Source: an uncultured bacterium
GTDB lineage: Bacteria > Acidobacteriota > Aminicenantia > Aminicenantales > CALLJL01
Reading direction: 5' to 3'
DNA: 64,000 nt
Assembly: GCA_938092135.1 (NCBI GenBank)
Contig: CALLJL010000001.1
Coordinates: 88,506-152,505 of the forward strand
Below are positions 33,851-41,457 of this stretch, in pieces. The notes under the pieces were generated by a model. That model was not told where the DNA came from and did not search any database. It saw only the letters and a program-made list of their open reading frames with translations. The translations under genes were made by a program, and so were the position numbers. The number at the start of each line of letters is the position of its first letter. Positions within the stretch are counted from its first letter, which is position 1.

Positions 33851-35138
33851 GAAAGAGCTATTTTATCTGCTCCTTATCTTTGTCTTCTATTTCGGTGCTT
33901 TAGTCTATGTTTATCAACATGATCTTTCCTTTGGAGCCCTTTTTAAATATGGTTTACTGCAGGCGAAAGGAATTCAGGCAGATGAAGCCAGAGTTTCCGA
34001 TATTGATACCCCCCTTTCCTGGAATATCCTCCAAGTTCTCTGGTTTATTTTTCTCAAAGGCGCGGCCGTTTTGGTCGAGTTATTTCAATACTGGGTAGTG
34101 GGCATGCTTATAGCCGCCTGCCTTGTCGTTTTTGTGCCATGGCAGAAGGTTAGAGAAAAGATGGGCTATGGCGGACTTGCGGCTAATTTTATTGCGGCCA
34201 CCGCTGGCGCAATTATCCCCATTTGTTCCTGCGGAATCGTGCCTGTCCTAGCCGGAATGGTCGAGGCTGGGATTCCCTTGGGGCCGACTATGGCCTTTCT
34301 TATCGCTGCTCCGATGCTGAATGTCCCTGCCGTTTTTATTACAGCGGGTGTTTTAGGATGGAAGCTGGCGATCGGGAGAATCCTTGGCACTTTTTTTATT
34401 GCTCTCCTCGTCGGTGGCGTTATTACCCGATGGCAGAGAAGGCAACGCTTTTTGAGGCGGTTCATAAAGCTAAGTATTACTCCCCGCCTGCCGGCTGAAC
34501 TTCAAAAATTTGCCTTTAAAGTGGGGATGGCTCTTTCGAAAAACCCCAAAGGACTTCCCACTGAAAGGCTTGCTCCTGGAGAAGAAGAAAAGCTTTTTCT
34601 CCTAGCCGAAGCCGGTATTATTGACCGCAATAGGGAAGGCCTCTGGTATCTTCCCGCAGTCAGCGAAGTCTCGACCAATGCTTCGGCGGCTTGCTTTGTT
34701 TTGCCCACGGGTGATCAGCGGCTTTCCTTTTTCCAGGGAATAAAAAGGATGCTCCAGACAGCCTGGGATTTTTTTCTTCAACTCAATTATTACCTAATTC
34801 TCGCCGTTATCATTGCCGGGGCGATAAAAGTAATAATTCCCACTAAGGTTGTGATAAGCCTCGTTGGTGGCGAAAAGCTCAATTCGGTCCTAGTTTCCTC
34901 TTTTATCGCCGTCCTTGCTTATGTCTGCACCTATGTTGAAGTGCCTACAGCCCTCGCTTTGATTCAAAAAGGCATGGGGGGAGGGGCGACTCTGGCTTAT
35001 CTCCTTGGTGGGCCAGGATTATCTCTTCCCTCGATTGCTATGCTTTCCGGAGTTTTTAAGGCTAGAATCCTGGCTTTATATGTGGGAATAAGTTTTATCG
35101 GCTGTGTTATAGCCGGTTATATCTTTAATCTTTTGTAG
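33831..35138 (+). CDS. ArsP/DUF318 family permease
   Basis: The 435-aa membrane protein has about eight to ten membrane segments in two repeats. The first contains IIPICSCGIVPVLAGMVEAGIPLGPTMAFLIAAPMLN, with the CSCG motif typical of COG0701 permeases. The second contains VCTYVEVPTALALIQKGMGGG. A soluble loop of about 90 residues lies between the repeats. Family members include ArsP, an exporter of trivalent organoarsenicals, and other carriers tied to ArsR. It starts inside the ArsR gene. It is the undivided counterpart of the two half-size genes at 4233 and 4709. Confidence 0.88.
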   Translation: MFRKPTKKELFYLLLIFVFYFGALVYVYQHDLSFGALFKYGLLQAKGIQADEARVSDIDTPLSWNILQVLWFIFLKGAAVLVELFQYWVVGMLIAACLVVFVPWQKVREKMGYGGLAANFIAATAGAIIPICSCGIVPVLAGMVEAGIPLGPTMAFLIAAPMLNVPAVFITAGVLGWKLAIGRILGTFFIALLVGGVITRWQRRQRFLRRFIKLSITPRLPAELQKFAFKVGMALSKNPKGLPTERLAPGEEEKLFLLAEAGIIDRNREGLWYLPAVSEVSTNASAACFVLPTGDQRLSFFQGIKRMLQTAWDFFLQLNYYLILAVIIAGAIKVIIPTKVVISLVGGEKLNSVLVSSFIAVLAYVCTYVEVPTALALIQKGMGGGATLAYLLGGPGLSLPSIAMLSGVFKARILALYVGISFIGCVIAGYIFNLL

Positions 35139-35148
35139 GAGGTAAACT

Positions 35149-35343
35149 GTGAGTAAAGAAAAAGTTATTGAGCTTTTTAAGAGCTTGAGTCCTGAGGAGA
35201 AAATTGAGGTGGTTAAAGCTATTATGCCTGAATTTTGCCAGAACATGATGAAGGACCCCCGACAAATGCAGGAGATTATGAAAGTGATGATGGCTTTCAT
35301 GGGAGGCGATATGGCAACCTGGATGGGTATGATGAAAGGCTAA
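35149..35343 (+). CDS. small Met-rich protein of the ArsR island
   Basis: The 64-aa protein starts with GTG behind TAGGAGGTAAACT. It begins as a charged helix (EKVIELFKSLSPEEKIEVVKA) and ends in a methionine-rich stretch with about 12 Met in the last 40 residues (QEIMKVMMAFMGGD, WMGMMKG). There is one cysteine (EFCQNMM). The pattern suggests soft-metal contact or membrane-surface binding. No known family is recognised. It lies 10 bases after the permease gene. Confidence 0.68.
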   Translation: MSKEKVIELFKSLSPEEKIEVVKAIMPEFCQNMMKDPRQMQEIMKVMMAFMGGDMATWMGMMKG

Positions 35344-35435
35344 AATTTAGAAAGCTAAAAAAGCAAAAGGAAAAAATAAGAAATAGACATAATGAAAAAA
35401 AGGAAAAAAAGATATAATATTAAAAGGAGGTTTTA

Positions 35436-35795
35436 ATGAAGACGAACAACCACATAGTGAGAATATTTACCATGCCCCTTCAGTTTCCCTGTGGCCCCCA
35501 ATCAGCCTGTTGCGGTCCTATTGGACAATCAGAGGAAGAGATCCAACAGCTAAAAGATTACATTGAAAATAGCCTTGGGGTTAAGGTCGAAGTCAAAAAT
35601 GTTATCAAGGGAGAGGATATGAAGGCCCATCGTGAGATTCTCTCTCTTTTTCGCACTTTCGGACCAATGTCTCTCCCCATAATAGCTGTCAACGACGAGG
35701 TCGTTTCCATGGGTAGACCCACCCCCGAAGAAGCTGTCGAAGCCCTTCGGGAAAAAATAAACCAAGTTGAAGCAGCGAGTCAGGGAGGTGAGTGA
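35436..35795 (+). CDS. thioredoxin-fold-like protein with CGP..CCGP cysteines
   Basis: The 119-aa protein opens with VRIFTMPLQFPCGPQSACCGP. A helix, a strand (VKVEVKNV), another helix and SLPIIAVNDEVVSMGRPTPEEAVEAL follow. The LPIIAVN segment is like a thioredoxin cis-Pro strand and hairpin. Cysteines at about 19, 25 and 26 lie at the active-site position but not as CxxC. The design resembles ArsD-type metallochaperones and the 1242 gene product. AAAGGAGG precedes the ATG. It could pass metalloid to the permease (inference). Confidence 0.68.
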   Translation: MKTNNHIVRIFTMPLQFPCGPQSACCGPIGQSEEEIQQLKDYIENSLGVKVEVKNVIKGEDMKAHREILSLFRTFGPMSLPIIAVNDEVVSMGRPTPEEAVEALREKINQVEAASQGGE

Positions 35796-35798
35796 GAA

Positions 35799-36014
35799 AT
35801 GCCCATTTATGAATTTATCTGTCCCGTCTGCAAGGAGAAAATTGAAATTATCGCCAGTATTTCCGAGAAGCAAAAAGGTCTGAAGCCCCTATGTCCCAAG
35901 TGCGGAAATGAAAAAATGATTCAGGTCTTCAGCGGTTTTGCTGTTGGCTCTTCTCGTGGATCCTCAGGTAGTTCCTTTTGTCCGCCCACAGCCGGTCCCG
36001 GATGCTGTAGATAA
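35799..36014 (+). CDS. FmdB-family zinc-ribbon protein with Cys-rich tail
   Basis: The 71-aa protein has MPIYEFICPVCKEKIEII and PLCPKCGNEKMIQVFSGF, the FmdB/CxxC-CxxC zinc-ribbon pattern. A Ser/Gly linker follows and the tail ends CPPTAGPGCCR. The tail resembles the C-termini of the next two genes. It lies 3 bases after the preceding stop. The role is unknown; a metal or RNA-binding function is possible. Confidence 0.85.
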   Translation: MPIYEFICPVCKEKIEIIASISEKQKGLKPLCPKCGNEKMIQVFSGFAVGSSRGSSGSSFCPPTAGPGCCR

Positions 36015-36048
36015 TAGGCCGATGAGATTTAGATCTCGAAGAGGCTAA

Positions 36049-36435
36049 ATGGACAACTTAGAGTCCAATTTAATCGACGAAAAACTGGAAAGGGCCATTA
36101 AAGAATTCGCCGAGGCGATAGCTGAATCTCCTGAATTTTTAGCCTATGAGGAAGCCAGGAAAAATCTCAAGGATGACCAGGAGACCCAGAAAATTCTGTA
36201 TGAATATGAAGAGAAACGACAATTATTCCAGATGTTCGGGAATCCTGATGATAGCCAATTGCAGGCTGAATTCAGGGCTTATCGGGATAAAATGCTTACC
36301 AATTTCACCATCCGCAATTATCTCAAGAAACAAGATGAACTTATGGTCTTTTTCCAGAAGTTAGGCCATTTAATTAATGAGGTCGCCGGATTTGATTTCG
36401 GCCAGGCCTGCGCTCCACCGACCGGTTGCTGTTAA
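36049..36435 (+). CDS. YlbF/YmcA-family protein with CC tail
   Basis: The 128-aa helical protein has the YlbF/YmcA pattern: AIKEFAEAIAESPEFLAYEEARKNLKDD, QKILYEYEEKRQLFQMFG and a long C-terminal helix. It ends in DFGQACAPPTGCC. In Bacillus subtilis, YlbF and YmcA join YaaT in a complex reported to hold [4Fe-4S] clusters and to affect RNA processing. No YaaT homologue is in this window. The CC tail shares its PP-T-CC form with the FmdB-like neighbour. Confidence 0.82.
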   Translation: MDNLESNLIDEKLERAIKEFAEAIAESPEFLAYEEARKNLKDDQETQKILYEYEEKRQLFQMFGNPDDSQLQAEFRAYRDKMLTNFTIRNYLKKQDELMVFFQKLGHLINEVAGFDFGQACAPPTGCC

Positions 36436-36446
36436 AGAGGAAGAAG

Positions 36447-36810
36447 ATGAACCAGAAAGTTAGGGAAAAAGCCATAGAATTTGCTTTAGCCATAAAAAAT
36501 TCTTTGATCATCGTCGCCTATATTGAGGCGCAAAAAAATGGAAACCGATAGGGAAACGCAAGAACTCATTTCTCAATTTCTGAATAAACAAAGAGAGCTC
36601 TGGCTTAATCAAAGAAATAGAAATCTCACTCGAGATGAGATCGCAAGTTTCAGGAATCTCCAAAATAAGATCATTGCCAATCCTGTTATTAGAAAGTTTT
36701 CCTTAGCTCAGATCCAAGCTTTTGATTTTTGTCGCCTTGTGGCCGGGAGATTAAGCGAACTCTTAGGCACTGATTTTGGAACTTTGATATCTCCGCCGTC
36801 AAGCTGTTAA
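36447..36810 (+). pseudogene. second YlbF/YmcA-family gene with a frameshift at an A7 run
   Basis: The ATG at 36447 (after GAGGAAGAAG) opens a 34-codon frame (VREKAIEFALAIKNSLIIV, AYIEAQ). It runs into a stop just after the run of seven A at 36532-36538. The +1 frame from 36538 (METDRETQELISQFLNKQ...) continues the family pattern to 36810 and ends LISPPSSC. One A too many explains the break: six A would give an unbroken protein of about 120 residues. It may be a sequencing error in a homopolymer, a recent mutation, or recoding by slippage. The downstream part could also start at the ATG at 36538. Confidence 0.75.
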
Positions 36811-36828
36811 AAGCAGAAAGGATAAATT

Positions 36829-37110
36829 TTGAGAACAAGGAGCGGGAAAGAAAAAGAAATTGTTCTTTATACTAAACCGAATTGTCCTCTCTGCCTGGAG
36901 GTGGAAGAACTCCTTGAGGATATAGGCGAGCGTCTCGGCTTCTCTTTTTCTAAAGTAAATATCCTCGAAAATAGTCATATCTATGAAAAATATAAGGACC
37001 AAATCCCGGTTGTTGAGTTTGGAGACGGTCAATCTCTTTTTGGGAAAATAAGTCGGAAAGAATTAACCCAAAAGATTTATGCTTTTATCGGCGAGCGGCA
37101 AAAAGGATAG
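36829..37110 (+). CDS. glutaredoxin-like (DUF836-type) protein
   Basis: The 93-aa protein has EIVLYTKPNCPLCLEVEELLEDIGE with a CPLC active-site pair, then SFSKVNILENSHIYEKY, IPVVEFGDGQ and a C-terminal helix, the order of DUF836/glutaredoxin-like proteins. The start is a TTG at 36829 after AAAGGATAAA. It belongs to the same run of small cysteine proteins. The likely role is dithiol redox in the cytoplasm; the partner is unknown. Confidence 0.82.
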   Translation: MRTRSGKEKEIVLYTKPNCPLCLEVEELLEDIGERLGFSFSKVNILENSHIYEKYKDQIPVVEFGDGQSLFGKISRKELTQKIYAFIGERQKG

Positions 37111-37114
37111 GTTA

Positions 37115-37724
37115 ATGCTGGTAGGGAAAAACGATTATCCTGAAGGGCGCCGGCGGAATGGCGGCCTGTCAGGCCGTCGAAATTATAGCCCAGCTACGAA
37201 TCAGGCTGGCTGATGTCTATGTCATTATGACCAGAGCAGCGACAAGGTTTATAAGTCCTCTTTCCTTAGAAACCGTCTCCCTTCACCCCCGTCGTGACCG
37301 ACATATTTGTTGAGCCGAAACAATGGAATATTCCTCCCATTTTTTTAGCCCAGATGGCCGACATCTTTCTCATTGTGCCGGCGAAGCTAATCTCATCGTT
37401 AAAATCGCCAATGGCATCGCCGATGATATGCTGTCGATGACAATCATGGCCACCCGAGCGCCTGTCGTCATTGCTCCGGCAATGAATGAGAATATGTGGC
37501 TAAACCCAATTGTTCAGGGAAATCTGGAAAAGCTAAAAAAGCTGGGCTATCAATTTGTTGGACCGGAATATGGTCCGATGGCCTGCGGCGGCGAAGGCTG
37601 GGGCAAGCTGGCCAGAGTTGAAAGCATCATAGCTAAATTAATAGAGATTTCTGAGGAAATAGATAAGAGATTAATCCGCCGGAGAAATAAAGAAAAAAAA
37701 TTGAGGGAGGAAAATAATAAATAA
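37115..37724 (+). pseudogene. broken CoaC/Dfp-type flavoprotein gene
   Basis: Conserved pieces of the phosphopantothenoylcysteine decarboxylase/flavoprotein domain appear in order in three frames. They are AGGMAACQAVEIIAQLRIRL, MTRAATRFISPLSLETVSLHP (to about 37290), VVTDIFVEPKQWNIPPIF and MADIFLIVPA (to about 37385), then ANLIVKIANGIADDMLS, PAMNENMWLNPIVQGNL and ACGGEGWGKL. At least two frameshifts separate them, near 37290 and 37386. The PAMNENMW and ACGxxGxGK motifs identify the family. The CoaB part is absent, so even the intact gene was a single-domain flavoprotein, perhaps unrelated to CoA synthesis. Confidence 0.85.
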
Positions 37725-37975
37725 TAAAAGGAAGATTTTCTGGAAGAAACGAGCAAGATTGGGTTTGTTGAGCAACAGGTAAGGCTTGGGAAAGTTTCCT
37801 CAAGAGCGGATGAGAGAGCATATTTTTTTCAGACCGCCTGGCGGCTCAGTTTCAATTAAAGAGCTGAAAGGCATCAAACGTAGGTTCGACAAGAGAAATA
37901 AGGGCGGCAGCTTTAAAGCGGGAGACACAGGGCAGAGGCCGCCGGTTCAAAAAAATGAGACGACAGGAGGCAAAA

Positions 37976-38248
37976 ATGCTTGATAAAGACAGGGTTTTGG
38001 CAGCCTTAAATGAGGTGATTGACCCGGAGATAGGAATGAGTTTGCCTGAGCTGAATATGATCAAGGAAGTTAATGTCGACGATGAAGTAATTGAGATTAA
38101 AATGGTATTAACCGTTCCCTTCTGTCCATTGGCCACATTCCTGGTTGAGGAAGTTAAGAGAAAAATGGCTGAGGTGGCTGAAGGCAGAAAAGTGAAGGTT
38201 GTCGTCCTTGATGAGCCCTGGAGACCACCGGAGAGTTTCAGGAAATAA
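37976..38248 (+). CDS. MIP18/DUF59 family Fe-S-type assembly factor
   Basis: The 90-aa protein has ALNEVIDPEIGMSLPELNMIKEV, EIKMVLTVPFCPLATFLVEEVK and VVVLDEPWRPPESF, the DUF59 order with its single conserved Cys in PFCPLA. Such proteins (PaaD, SufT-like) help insert Fe-S clusters. ACAGGAGGC precedes the ATG at 37976. It may serve the broken-gene island's remaining metalloproteins or the general Fe-S pathway. Confidence 0.88.
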   Translation: MLDKDRVLAALNEVIDPEIGMSLPELNMIKEVNVDDEVIEIKMVLTVPFCPLATFLVEEVKRKMAEVAEGRKVKVVVLDEPWRPPESFRK

Positions 38249-38653
38249 CATTGGATTGAAGCTGTAATCAACAATAAACAGAAAATGGTTAAAGGGTCCA
38301 TTCTGGCTTTTATAAATTCCTATTCTTGCAAGGTTTAAGCCTTGGCTTTAATCTCTATCTTGATAAGCCTACCTGTCTTGTGGCAAAAATATCCTGGAAG
38401 GAGAAGTTTTCGCTCTTCCTTGATATGAGAGCCAGGCGGGTTGAAAGGTGCCTTTAGATTGTTGCAGGGGAAGATGCTGGTGAGGAGAAAGACAAAGGGT
38501 TCGAGAAAGAGGCCCTTCGGAAAGGCAAGAGGCTGTGGGCAGGGTCTTTAAAACCCCAGGTTCTTTATAACGAGGTCTTGCCTTTTGGGAGAGGGCCTCG
38601 GCAGATTATTATTTTTATACCAGAAAGGATAAAGGCAAAAGGAGAAATTGATA
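38249..38653. other. 405-base region without a gene
   Basis: Stop codons interrupt all frames within about 35 codons and no family pattern is seen. The AAGGAGAAAT just before 38654 is the ribosome site of the next gene. Confidence 0.5.
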
Positions 38654-38872
38654 ATGGAAATTATGAACTCTAAGGTCCAAGAACTCATTGGAATTGCCGC
38701 AGCTGTAGCTGGTCATTGCCAGCCATGTTTTGATTACCATTTAGAACAAGCCAAAAAGCTGGGCGTCCGCGAAACAGAAATAAAAATGGCCATCAAAATC
38801 GCCCAAATGGTAAGAAAAGCTGGTAATGATAATATGGATAAGTATGTTCAGGATAAACTGGCTGGACAATAA
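38654..38872 (+). CDS. AhpD/CMD-like protein with intact CxxC
   Basis: The 72-aa protein is a short carboxymuconolactone decarboxylase domain: KVQELIGIAAAVAGHCQPCFDYHLEQAKKLGVRETEIKMAIKIAQMVRKAGND. The GHCQPCFDYH segment has the redox CxxC and following His of AhpD-type proteins. AAAGGAG precedes the ATG at 38654. It is a likely thiol peroxidase or disulfide carrier and contrasts with the cysteine-less relative at position 12. Confidence 0.87.
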   Translation: MEIMNSKVQELIGIAAAVAGHCQPCFDYHLEQAKKLGVRETEIKMAIKIAQMVRKAGNDNMDKYVQDKLAGQ

Positions 38873-38913
38873 GCGAAATATTCTTTTAAAGAAAAGGCAG
38901 GTTTTTAAAGTCT

Positions 38914-39429
38914 ATGGAAGACCTTGAGGGCCGGAAAGAGCTTCTGAAGATTTCTGGTCTTAAGGCAGGAAAAGTCCTCGATGTTGGTATGGGCAAATGT
39001 GGATGTATGTCCTTATTCCTCGCCCGCCGGGGGTTTAAGGTGACGGGAATAGACATCTCTTCTTGGGCAGTCCACAAAAGTCGGAAGGAAGCTTCTCGGT
39101 ACAAATTGAAAGGCTCTCTCGAGATAAGGCGGGCCAACGCCGAGAAACTTCCCTTTCCCGATAATAGCTTCGATGCCGTATTTGCCTATCACTCTCTTCA
39201 CCATATAAAAAATGTAGGTGAGGCCATTAAGGAAATGTTTAGGGTATGCAAAAAAGGAGGGCTGGTTGTCATTTCTGACCTTCATTCAAAAGGGAGAAAG
39301 GAGTATGAGCACGAACCTGACAGGGATTTTATGCGTAAAGTTGGAACCTATTTAAAGCGCCAGGGTACGTTTGTTCAGAAAGCAAGAACGAAAATCAACT
39401 TGATGTTTATCTATAGAAAAGACTCTTAA
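38914..39429 (+). CDS. SAM-dependent methyltransferase of the ArsR island
   Basis: The 171-aa class I methyltransferase has VLDVGMGKCGCMSLFLARRGFKVTGIDIS at about residues 20-48, then ANAEKLPFPDNSFDAVFAYHSLHHI and EMFRVCKKGGLVVISD. The usual DVGCGTG loop reads DVGMGKCGCM, bringing two cysteines to the SAM pocket edge. Methylation of a metalloid, as by ArsM, would fit ArsR and ArsP, but the other ArsM cysteines are not seen. The substrate is open. It follows the AhpD-like gene by 41 bases. Confidence 0.85.
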   Translation: MEDLEGRKELLKISGLKAGKVLDVGMGKCGCMSLFLARRGFKVTGIDISSWAVHKSRKEASRYKLKGSLEIRRANAEKLPFPDNSFDAVFAYHSLHHIKNVGEAIKEMFRVCKKGGLVVISDLHSKGRKEYEHEPDRDFMRKVGTYLKRQGTFVQKARTKINLMFIYRKDS

Positions 39430-39533
39430 TAAGAAAATTCGAATTACATCCCTTCCATAAGTTTGAGAAAAATTACGAGCTGAGATTAAATTGTGAAGAA
39501 AAGGGACATTAAAGAATTTTAAGAAGAGGGACT

Positions 39534-40430
39534 TTATTTACTCCTTAGATAGGCTTCATATAGACGTTGACCTAGCTGGGTCAGATAGTTTCTATTTTCA
39601 ATTCTTTGAAGCCACTTTTCAGGAAGACCCTCAAGGCCATATCTGGCACCAGCGATGGCGCCGCACATAGCGGCTATGGTGTCTGTGTCGCCCCCGAGAC
39701 TTATGGCATAGAGAATAGCTTCCTCGAAAGTAGGATTGGCCAGGAAGCAGAAAATAGCTGTCGGCACGGAATTAAAAGCCTCAATGCCGTGGCCGAGTTC
39801 CCGAACTATTTCCCTTCGGTTATCTTTTCGGGATAAAAAATATTTTATTTTATTTATTTTTAATTTATAGATGTCCTGTTCGACAAAGGCCATCAATTTA
39901 TCTAAAAAATCTTGATCCTCTTTTAATGCCAGGGCTACGGCATAAGCAAGTAAAGCTGCTCCCTCCATGGCCAGAGGATGGGAGTGGGTAAGGCGGCTCG
40001 ATAAATAGGCGGCTTGTCGCAGCTGTTCAGGCGAATCGCAATAAAAAAGACCTATAGGCGCCACCCGCATAGCTGAACCATTGCCGAAGGAGCCTCCAGG
40101 ATAAATTTTTTTATCCAGTTCATCCTGCCAGGATGCTCCCCTTTTCCAGCTAAAAAAAATTGTCGGCGGACCTGGACCATATCCACGCCATGGTTCTTTC
40201 TCATAATTTTCTAAAAACCTTCGGGCCAGATGTTCAGGGTCGAGGCCATTTTTTTCAATTAGCGATTCAGCAAGACCTATGGTCATCGCCGTATCGTCGG
40301 TATAATTCAAACTGATGACATCCTTAAAATTATTAGGCTTGTCCAGAATGCTCAGAGCGCCCTCTCTTCTGGCTCCCAGGGAATCTCCTAACGCTACTCC
40401 TAGGAGACATCCGATAAATTTTGATTCCAT
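39534..40430 (-). CDS. ADP-ribosylglycohydrolase family protein
   Basis: The 298-aa protein has GCLLGVALGDSLGARREGAL near the N-terminus, SLNYTDDTAMTIGLAESLIEK (about 40-60) and, late, ISLGGDTDTIAAMCGAIAGARYG (about 243-265). The paired TDDT and GGDTDT motifs hold two Mg ions in this family, which removes ADP-ribose from proteins or small molecules (ARH3, DraG). No DraT transferase is in view. The gene stands alone between the methyltransferase and KorB. Confidence 0.92.
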   Translation of the reverse strand: MESKFIGCLLGVALGDSLGARREGALSILDKPNNFKDVISLNYTDDTAMTIGLAESLIEKNGLDPEHLARRFLENYEKEPWRGYGPGPPTIFFSWKRGASWQDELDKKIYPGGSFGNGSAMRVAPIGLFYCDSPEQLRQAAYLSSRLTHSHPLAMEGAALLAYAVALALKEDQDFLDKLMAFVEQDIYKLKINKIKYFLSRKDNRREIVRELGHGIEAFNSVPTAIFCFLANPTFEEAILYAISLGGDTDTIAAMCGAIAGARYGLEGLPEKWLQRIENRNYLTQLGQRLYEAYLRSK

Positions 40431-40605
40431 CTGAGTCGCCTCATCTTTAGTTTATATTCTAATTTACATATTCTAATTTCACCAAAGCCGACGCCAGAGA
40501 AGGCTAAAAATAGGCTAAGGCTATCTACAAGAGCTATTTAAAGACTATTTTTTTTATTATTGCTCAGTCTGGCTCAAAAAGAAATTTAATAGCATAAAAA
40601 GAAAC

Positions 40606-41457
40606 TTAATAAAAAGAATTTAACAATTCCTGCCCTTTTCCGAGCTGAAGTTTTTGCTTTACCAGAGGTTCCTCTTTTAAAACAGGAATCTGTTCTTCCA
40701 GTGTTGGTTTATTCACTCGGTAGATGATACCTAAGGGAATTTGATCATCCCATTCAAGGCTCTTCTGGAAGGCCAAAATCTTATCCTCGGGGTTGTAAGT
40801 ATTGTCAAGCTCATAAACTCTTGCCTTATACCATTGATAGGTATTAATTTTATTGAAGCTAACGCAGGGCTGTAAAATATCAATCAAGGCGAATCCCCGG
40901 TGATGAACAGCTTCCTTGATTAATTCTTTCAGATGTTCTGAATATCCGGAAAAACCTCTGGCCACGAAACTGCAATCAAGAGCCACAGCCATGGCCAAAG
41001 GGTTAAAGGTTTCAGAGATAACCCCAAAAGGCTGGGTTTTGGTTAAAATTCCCTTCATTGAGGTGGGCGAGGCCTGCCCTTTAGTCAATCCATATATCTG
41101 ATTATTATGGACTAAGAGTTTTATATCGGGGTTTCTTCTAATGGCATGGATGAGATGATTACCTCCCTCTCCATAGCAATCTCCGTCGCCTGCCACAGCA
41201 AAAACCTTTAGCTTATGGTTAGCCAATTTTATCCCCGTGGCAACCGGTAGAGTTCTTCCATGGAGACCATTAAATGTATGGCCGCGAGTGTAATGAGGAA
41301 GTTTTCCCGCCTGACCGATGCCTGAAACAAGGACGAATTCGTGGGGGGCTAAACCCAGTTCAACCATGGCTTCGTTGAAAGCCCTCAATATCATAAAATT
41401 TCCACAGCCAGGACACCAGGCAGGCTTTTGCCCTTCAAAATCTTTTAAGGAAAGCAT
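40606..41457 (-). CDS. korB: 2-oxoacid:ferredoxin oxidoreductase beta subunit
   Basis: The 283-aa protein has PAWCPGCGNFMILRAFNEAM with the CxxC part of the [4Fe-4S] site, GRTLPVATGIKLAN, and the thiamine diphosphate motif VAGDGDCYGEGGNHLIHAI ending at NNQIYGLTKGQASPTS. The size and motifs are those of KorB-type subunits. It overlaps the alpha subunit stop by 23 bases. With KorA it oxidises a 2-oxoacid (2-oxoglutarate or a similar acid) with CoA to an acyl-CoA, CO2 and reduced ferredoxin. Confidence 0.94.
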   Translation of the reverse strand: MLSLKDFEGQKPAWCPGCGNFMILRAFNEAMVELGLAPHEFVLVSGIGQAGKLPHYTRGHTFNGLHGRTLPVATGIKLANHKLKVFAVAGDGDCYGEGGNHLIHAIRRNPDIKLLVHNNQIYGLTKGQASPTSMKGILTKTQPFGVISETFNPLAMAVALDCSFVARGFSGYSEHLKELIKEAVHHRGFALIDILQPCVSFNKINTYQWYKARVYELDNTYNPEDKILAFQKSLEWDDQIPLGIIYRVNKPTLEEQIPVLKEEPLVKQKLQLGKGQELLNSFY

